Assembly: GCA_964552195.1 (NCBI GenBank)
Contig: CAZKFM010000013.1
Span: 1-64,000 of the forward strand
Direction of reading: 5' to 3'
DNA from: CAZKAP01 sp964552195
Lineage (GTDB): Bacteria; Bacteroidota; Bacteroidia; Flavobacteriales; Flavobacteriaceae
Length of the DNA stretch: 64,000 nt
A program made the position numbers and the translations under genes. Below are positions 21,901 through 30,900 of this stretch, one piece after another (within the stretch, counting starts at the first letter, position 1; the number at the start of each line of letters is the position of its first letter). A model generated the notes under the pieces. The model was not told the DNA's origin. It saw nothing but the letters and a program-made list of their open reading frames with translations, and ran no database searches.

Positions 21901-24900
21901 CTGAGCCGTTGTCTATATCCGCCGCCGTGATGCTGGCGAGGCCATTTTCGTCCAGTTGAACGGTGATGTCCTGACAAACCACGGTCGGAGCCGTGGTGTC
22001 CTCCACGGTGACGATGGCGGTGCAGCTATCGGAGTAACCGGCCGGATCCGTGACGGTCAGGGTCACGGTATTGGCACCCAGGTCGGCGCAGGTGAAGGTG
22101 TCGGGGCTCAGGCTGTAGGTGAGCGCACTTTCGCAGTTGTCGAAGGAACCGTTGTCCACATCGGTCCCGTCCAGAGTGATGCTGCCGGAGTCGTCCAGGG
22201 CCACCGTGATGCTCTTGCAGACCGCTACGGGCGCCACATCATCCACTACCGTTACTGTGCTGGTACAGGTCGAGCTGTTGCCGTTCACGTCGGTGACGGC
22301 CAGGGTCACGGTATTGCTACCGACGTCGGTACAATCAAAGGAGGTCTGATCCAGGGAAAGGCTCGCTATTCCACAGGCGTCCGTAGAGCCGTTATCGATA
22401 TCTTCCGGGCTAATGGTGGCATTCCCGGCGGCATCCAGAATCACGGTCAGGTCCTGGCAAAGGGCCTCGGGAGCCGTGTTGTCTTCCACGGTTACGGTAG
22501 CCTGACAGGAGGATTCGTTTCCGTAGGTATCCGTGAGTGTCAGGGTAACCGTATTGGCCCCCACGTCTACACAACCGAAGCTGTTCGGGGTTACCTCAAT
22601 GCTTGCTATCCCTCCGGGATCCGAGGATCCCAGGGAGAGGGCATCGATATCGTCGCTGTCCAGGGTGTAGCTTCCATTAGGGGCCAGTTCAACCGTTATG
22701 GGATTGCAATTGGCCGACGGGGCCTCCTGGTCCCGAACGACTACCTGATAGGTTCCGCTCTGGGTATTCCCGTGTATATCGGTAGCCTCCCAGGTGATGG
22801 TATTCGTTCCTATCGGAAGGACTGCACCCATAATGCTGGTGCTGGTATCCGTACCCACCGGGTCTTCGGTATTAATCTGGTAGGTAATAACAGCCAGGCT
22901 GCAGTTGTCGCTTATGGCAATATCCCAGGCATCGTCGGCAGGACTCTTGGCGGTATAGGTTCCGGAACCCGGATCCGTATTCCGATTTTGAGTTGCAATA
23001 GGAACCAGTGCCGGAAGCTCGGAATCCACAATGGTAAAGGTCGTGGTGCAGGTAGCACTGACATTGTCACTGGCATCGTAAAGCCTCCAGAATACCTCCG
23101 TAGTACCCACGGGTATTTCCGCTCCCACCAGGGTGGTATTCAGATTAGTGCCCACCTCGGGCCCTCCGTCTATGGAATAGGTCAGGCGTGAAACACCGGC
23201 ATTATCCCGGAAGTCGAAGGGGTCGAATTCGGAACCGGTCACCCTGTAGAAGCATTCACCCGTGGTTGCGTTTCGACTCACCGTCGCATCCGGACAGCTG
23301 TTGATTACCGGTTCTTCGATGTCGGTAACCACCACTTGTATGGTGCAGGTCGCCGTATTTCCGGCCTCGTCTGAAACGGTCCAGGTGACCTCTGTCGAGC
23401 CTATGGGGAAGGTGGCTCCGGCCAGGGTTTCCGATGCATTGTAGTCATTGGTAAGGCTGGTGTTGCAATTATCGGAATAGGAAGCGGGATCCAACTCGGT
23501 TCCCGAAACCGTGTAATAGGCTTCACCGGTATCGGTATTTCGGTTGAACTGATTTCCGGAGTCGCCGGCGGGGCAGCTGAGGACGGGATTGCTCGTATCG
23601 TTGACGGTAATGTCGAAACTGTAGGAGTAGCTATTGCCTGCCTCATCCAGCACCAGGTAAGTGATTTCCGTATTTCCGACAGGGAATTCGTAACCCGGTA
23701 CGGCCTCGGAGGGGGATACAGTGACGATTAGATTTCCCTGAGCGGTCACATTGTCGATGAAGGCTGGCGGGGTATAGTTCACTACGGCCGTACAGCTTCC
23801 TCCCGCGTTGGCCGTGGTATTGGATGGAGCCGTGTCCAGTCGGGGCTTCTCGCTGTCGACTATATAGGCGTAGAAAACTGCGGTGCCCTTGTTGCCGCTG
23901 TCGTCCGTGGCTTCCCAGGTGATGGTATTTTCACCCAGAGGGAGCTGTAATCCGTCGAGGGTAGGCAGACCGTGTTCGTTGACGATTTTGGTCACTATGC
24001 CGCAATTGTCGAAGGCTGAAACGTCGTCGAACTCTCCTCCGGTTACGGTATAGTAATTCTGATTCAGATCGGTTCCCCGCGTCTGGTTACCCGGAATCAC
24101 CAGTATGGGGGCCTCGTTATCCAGGAGCGACAGGGTGAAGGTGCAACTGCTCTGCTGACCACCTGAATCCGTTGCGGTCCAGGTTATATCGATCTGTCCG
24201 GTTGTGGGTCCGTTATCGCTACCCCGGGGTATGGCTACTCCGGAGAGTGAATTCGTACCGGTGACCAATTCCAGTGTTTCGGGATGGGTAAAGCTCCAGG
24301 TCAGGTCGGGAGCGCCACAGTTATCGGAAATGCTGACCGGGTCCAATTCGTTACCGACCACGGTATACGAACAGGTGCCCGAATTCACGTTTCGGGTCTG
24401 ATTTTCCACGCAGCTCAGGGTGGGCGCCGGGTCGGTCACCACGACATCGAACGAACAGGTGGATTCGTTTCCGTTCTTGTCGATGGCGGTGTAGGTTACC
24501 GTGGTGGTTCCCACATCGAACAAGGTACCGGGGGAATGGGTGGAGGTAAAGGACTGCATTCCGGCGCAGTCGTCCGTTGCGATCAGGGCTGGCCAGGAAA
24601 CGATTACCTGGCAATTCACACCCGTGGCCTCCGCCGTAATGTCTGTGGCAGGACAGTTGGTGATCACCGGGGCCTCATTGTCGTAAACCGTGACTACCTG
24701 GGTGTATACGGTGGTGTTTCCGGCCTCGTCGGTGATTTCCCAACGCACGTTGGTGTCGCCCAGTATAAAGGTCTCCGGGGCATTGCTGCTGATCAGCAGA
24801 TCGGCTGGGTCGGAGCAGTTATCCGTAGCCGTAGGAGGGGTCAGGGTCACGGTCTTACTGCAGGTGCCGGTATCCACATTGTAAGTGACATCTGGAAATG

Positions 24901-27900
24901 GAGTGTCTAAAACAGGCGGAGTGATGTCGGAAACGGTGAAGGTAAAGCTGCAGGTATTGGTGTATTCCGTTCCGTTTATAGTCTGGCTCGCGGTCCAGGT
25001 AATGGTGGTGGTTCCCACGGGCAAAGTGGCTCCGGCCAGGGAGGTGTTCGAGGGTGCGCCGTCCAGGTCGTGGGTCAGGCTGCGGTTCTGGCCCGAAAGA
25101 GAAGTGAATACGGCATCGTAATTCGTATTGTCGCCTGGGATTCTGAATCCGCAGGCATCGCTGTCCGCTGAAGCCGTGGCATTTGCGGGACAACTGATCA
25201 GAGGCTCGAAGGAATCCACCACTTCGATCGTAACATCGCAGGTGGCCGAATTGGGGGTACCCGGATTGCCGTCGTTAGCCGTCCAGGTGATGGTGTGGGT
25301 CCCCAGTCCGAGCAACTGCCCGTTCAAAAAGCCGTTGCCCGTCCGGTTGTTGGTGTAGCTCACGACCTCGCAGTTGTCCGAGACCGCCGGGGTGAATTCA
25401 TTGCCCACCACGTAGTAGTAATCGACCAGGGGATTCGAATATTCCCGGTAGTAGGTCTCGGTCGGACAGCTGATCACCGGGGCCACATTATCCGTTACGG
25501 TAACGGTTTGCGTATGGGTCACGGTATTGCCGCGGGTATCCCGGGCCGTCCAGTAAACCGCGGTTTCCCCCAGGGCGAAGGTGGTGGTGGAGGGCGATTG
25601 GGTGTAATCGACCTGGGCAGGGGAATCGCAATTGTCCGTCGCCGTTGGCGTACCCAGGACCACGTTGGTGGCATTGCAGCTGCCCGCATCCACCGGTACG
25701 GTGACATCGGCGGGCCAGGAAATGACCGGGTTTTCGTCGTCGTAAACGTGGATGTCATAGGTACAGCACACATTGGTATCCCCCCCATTGGTAGCGGTCC
25801 AGGTTACCGTGGTGGCTCCCGTATTCAGCGCAACGCCATCGAGCGTGGTGCTGCCCGTACCGGAGGTGGCCCCACTCAGGGTATAGGTCAGGGTGGTGCC
25901 GGGAGTGGTCGAAGTCACATCCGATTCGTTGCCCTGTATGGTATAGGTGCACAGTCCCGGGTCGGTGGACCTGTCCTGGAATCCACGGCAGGTTACCGAG
26001 GGCGGATCGCCGCTCTCTATGGTGATGGTGGTCGTACAGGTGGATTCGTTTCCTAGGGCATCGGTAAACGTCCAGTTCACCGTGTGAACGCCCACGGATA
26101 TTTGCGCTCCGGCCAGCGTGCTCGAATTGTTGAAGTCGTTGGTCACCGTAACCGGACCTGAGCAATCCCAGACGTTCCTGGGGTTGAATTCGTGATCGTA
26201 AACCGTATAAAATGTTTCGCCTTCGTCCGCCTGACGGCATAGGGCTGCATAACAATTGTAAGTAGGCGCATCGTCGTCCACCACCGTTATCGTCTGGGTA
26301 TCGGAGGTTCGATTGCCGTGTACGTCCTCCACCCACCAGGTAATGGTGTGGGTACCGACGTAAAAGCTATTTCCCGCCTGGTTGTTCCATACGGAACGCA
26401 CCCCGCAGTTATCACTGGTCACCGGGGTTCCTAGGGTAAGGCTTTCGGACCAGCAACCCGAATTCGAGTTAACGGTGATATCTGCCGGTGCGGTTATGGT
26501 AGGATCCTCATTGTCGGATACAAACACGTACATACTGCAGTTGCTGCTGTAGTTCTGTCCGTCTACCGTCTGAGACGCCGTCCAGGTCACCAGCGTGGTC
26601 CCTTGCGGGAATACGGCCCCGGCCAGCGTGGATAGTCCGTTGTAGTCGTTGGTAAACGTTACCCCCGCGGTGGTCGATGCGGCATCGAATTCGCTTCCCT
26701 GTACCGTATAGCTGCACTGACCAGCGTCGGTGTCTTTGGACTGATCCCCCGCACAACTGATGTTCGGGTAGAGGTCGGTGATCACATTGACCGTGAACAT
26801 GCAGGTCGAGACATTTCCTGCGGTATCAGTGGCCGTCCAGGTGATCACGTTGGCTCCTTCGTTCAGTTGGACCCCACTCAGTATGCTGCCCGACCCGGTT
26901 GTGGCTCCTGTCAGCTCATAGGTATAGGAGGTGGTGGCGCAGTTGTCGCTGGCTACCGGTTTGAATTCGTTCAATCCGATGGTGTAGTGCGACTGATTCT
27001 GGTCGTATACCCGGGTGTAGTCGCTCTGTGGGCAGTTGATCACGGGGCTTACATCGTCGACGACGGTCAGCTCCAGGGTCTTGGTGTTGGAGTTTCCGTA
27101 ATTATCGGTTACGGTCCAGTTGATGGTGTGCAGACCCACACCGAACTGTTCGAAGGCCAGTGAGCGGTAGTTATTGTTATCGTTGAGTATGCTGAAATTC
27201 TCGGTGGTACAGTTATCCGAAACGGCCTGGGGATCCAGCTCGGAACCGCTCACGGTGTACAGGCAGTTGTCGGCCGAAGTGGATCGGGTAACGGCTACGG
27301 TAGAAGCCGGATCGTTGTCCAGGGTGAACTCCGGGGCGTTAACATCCTGCACTTCGACCTGGAACTGAGAGGTTGTGACATTTCCCCCGGCATCACTTAC
27401 GCTCCAAACGACCACGGTAATCCCTACTTGGAATTCAAATCCGGCCAGAGTGGTGGCTCCGTTCTGGTTGTTGGTCAGGGTGTAGGAGGGGCAGTTGTCC
27501 GAAACGGAGACCGGGTCGAATTCCGTGCCTACCGCGGTATAGCTGCAACCGCCTCCGGGAGCCTGTCGGGTCTTATCCGTTATGGGGGATATGGTGGGGT
27601 CGACCGAATCCACCACAGTGATGTTGAAACTGCAGGTGGCGGTGTTCCCGGCCGAATCGGTCGCGCTCCAGACTACGGGGTGTACTCCGGCGTCTAGCAC
27701 GGTCCCCGCCAGGGAGGTGGATACTCCACCGGATACGCCATCCAGGGTGTAGGAAATCGCGAGTTCTCCGCTGTCGTCACAGTTGTCGGTGAGCAGGGCT
27801 GGATCGAACTCGGTCCCTACTACCGTGTATTGGCAACCGTCTGAGGGAATGTTTCGGATCGCATTTCCGCTGCAATCGAAGGAAGGCGCCTGATTGTCAG

Positions 27901-30900
27901 TAACGGAAATCTCGAATGGAACGCTGCTCACCGTGTTTCCGTTTACATCGGACAAAGTCCATACCACCGAATAGGCGAAGGATTCATCCGTGGGCAGTTG
28001 CAGGCCAGCCAGGGTATTATTTCCTGAGAATACGACCGAATCGTCCTGGGTAATTTCGTAAGTCGGAACCTGCAGCTCGCAGTTATCCGACAGGTTCCTC
28101 AGGTCGAAGAAGGTGTCCGGGATGGTGTAATAACACTCCCCTGGATCGGCATTTCGGTTGTAGTTCTGATCGGGGGCCGTAAAGGTTGGGTCCTGGTTGT
28201 CCGTTACCCGGACATAGAGTGTACAACTCGAGCTGTTGCCGGCCTCATCGGTGGCCGTCCAGGTGATGGTATGTTCCCCTACGGGCAATTCTTTTCCCTC
28301 CAGGGTGGTCGTCCCATCGAATGAATTGGTAGCGGCGTTAAACCCGCAACTGTCGGAGGTCAGGGCATCGAATTCCGTTCCCTGTACGGTGTACACACAA
28401 AGATCCGTGTCTGCCTCCCTCTCGAACGGGCTGGCCTCGGTACTACCGGAAGGACAGCTCAGTGCGGGAGCCGTTAGGTCACTTACGGTAACTGTAAAGG
28501 ACATGGTGGCTGCGTTCCCTGAGATATCAGTGGCTCTGTAGGTTACCGTGGTCGTGCCTACGGGAAAGGCCGAACCGTTGGGTAATCCTGCAATTTGGGT
28601 CAGGCTAGAAATACCGCAATTGTCGCTTACCTCAGGAGTCGTCCAGCTGACCACCTGATCACAGCCTCCGCCAATTTCTTCCGTAATGTCGGCCTGAGGG
28701 GTTATTACGGGTAATTCTGTGTCCTCTATGGTAACCAGGAAGCTGCTGGAGCTGGTCTGGTTGACGTCGGAAACGGTCCAGGTGATCTGATTGATACCCG
28801 TCGGAAGGGTCACGCCATCCAGAGTGGGGGCGACTACCGGTTCACCTCCGTTGATGGAATAGGAGACTTCGGAAATGGTACAATTATCGTTGTAGCTGGC
28901 GTCAAATTCGGAGCCGGAAACGAGATAACCGCAGAGCCCTGAGGTATTGCTCTTGTACTGATTTCCTGTACTACTGACCACAGGCGCCTGAGCGTCCACC
29001 ACCGTTTTGGTAAACACCAGCGGGATGGAGGTATTGCTTCCGTCGGAAACGGTCCAGCTAATGGTATTGCTGCCGGCCTGCAGGGTAACTCCTGCGAGAC
29101 TGCCCGTACCGGTTGCCGTGGTGGCACCGCTGATGGCGTAAGAAAGAGTGAGGCCCGAACAATTATCCGTAGCGATGGGATCGAATTCGGATCCCTTGAT
29201 TAAATAGGTACACCCGCCATTGTCGGCATTCAGGTTCGAATCTATGGTTTGTCCGGTAGCACTCAATGTGGGGCTGATGTCATCGGCAACGGTAACGTTA
29301 GCCTGACAGGTAGAAGTGTTTCCTGCGGCATCCCGGACGGTCATGGTCACGGTGTTCTCGCCCAGGTTTGAACAATTAAAGGTGGTCTTGCTCAGCGTAA
29401 TGACTAGGTTGCCAGCCAGGGTGCAATTATCGCTGGATCCTCCGTCGACATCTGCCGGGGTGAGAGTGGCCACGCCCGATTCATTCAGGTAGATGGTCGG
29501 AGCGGCGCAAACGGCTACCGGGGCCTCGTCGTCGGCGACCACTACCCTGAAGGTACAGCTGTTGCTCACATTACCGGCCTCGTCCGTGGCCGTATAGGTT
29601 ACGGTGGTGGAGCCTACGGGGAAGCTGTCTCCGGGACTGTGGGATCGGCTCCACACCAGGTCGCCCTCAGCGGTGCAGTTATCTGTTGCCGAGGGCTCCG
29701 TCCAGTTGGCCACGGCAGAACACTGTCCGGGATCGACACTCAGACTGATATCTGTCGGGCAATTCGATAGCACAGGCTTTTCGCTATCGGTTACCACCAC
29801 ATCGAAGGAACAGGTCAGGCTGTTGTTACCGGCTTCATCGATGGCCACATAGGTTACGGTGGTAGTGCCTATGGGGAAGGTACTGCCCGGGGTATGGGAT
29901 TTCGTCCAGGTGATGGCTCCCGGAGCGGTGCAGTTGTCGTTGGCCGAGGGTTCGGTCCAGGATACGGCGGCCTCACAGGCCCCGGTATCTGCGGGTTTAT
30001 TGATATCGGAAGGGCAGCCGACCACCAATGGCAGCTGCGTATCTTCGACCGTTACCTCAAAACTGCCGAGGGTAGTATTTCCGCTGGCGTCGGTAGCCGT
30101 ATAGGTGACCGTTGTCGTTCCCACCGGGAAGAATGCCCCGTTGCTCAGGCCTGAAGTCTGTGCAATTCCACTACCCGAACAATTATCGGTAGAGCTGGGC
30201 TCTGTCCAGGTTACGTTGGCTCCACACTGGTCGGCATCATTGCTGACGGTGATGTCAGACGGCAAGTCGGGTATAGTCGGGTCTTGGGTATCGCTGATGG
30301 TAATCGTAAATGAACAGCTCGAGGTGTTGCCTGAGGCATCGGTCACCTCGAAGGTGTTGGTCGTGACACCGACCGGAAATTCGGAACCCGATGCAAGCCC
30401 TTCAGTTTGTACCATAGAGCCCCCTGCACAGTTGTCTGTAAAGGTGGGAAGAGCGAAAGTTACAATGGCTCCGCAAAGGCCTGGACTGGCTTCCTGTACT
30501 ATGTCTGCCGGACAGTCGGAGATCAGGGCGGCTTCGGTGTCGTTTACGGTGACGGTGAAGCTGCTGACCGTTTCATTACCGCTGTTATCCGTGGCGGTGT
30601 AGGTGATCGTGGTTGAACCGGCAGGAAAGGTGCTTCCGCTGGAAAGCCCCGGAGTAGGAGCGGAGGTTTGTACCAGATTGGCTACGGAGCAGTTGTCATT
30701 GGCCGAGGGTTCGGTCCAGTTCACCACTGCAGTGCAGGATCCCGGGTCGTTGGGTACCGTCAGATCTCCGGGCATATTCGACAGTTGAGGGTCCTGCTGG
30801 TCGCTTACGGTCACAGTAAAACTGCAGGTATTCGTATTGGAACTCCCGTCCTGAACCGTTACCTCCACATTGGTGATTCCGGTTTCGAAGGTCACCCCAT

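Noticed and set aside
21956..23191. Long plus-strand open frames antisense to the adhesin, including one of 411 codons
   Set aside because: They are mirror frames of the repetitive adhesin. Their Gly/Arg/Val-rich translations follow the repeat period and have no protein family character.
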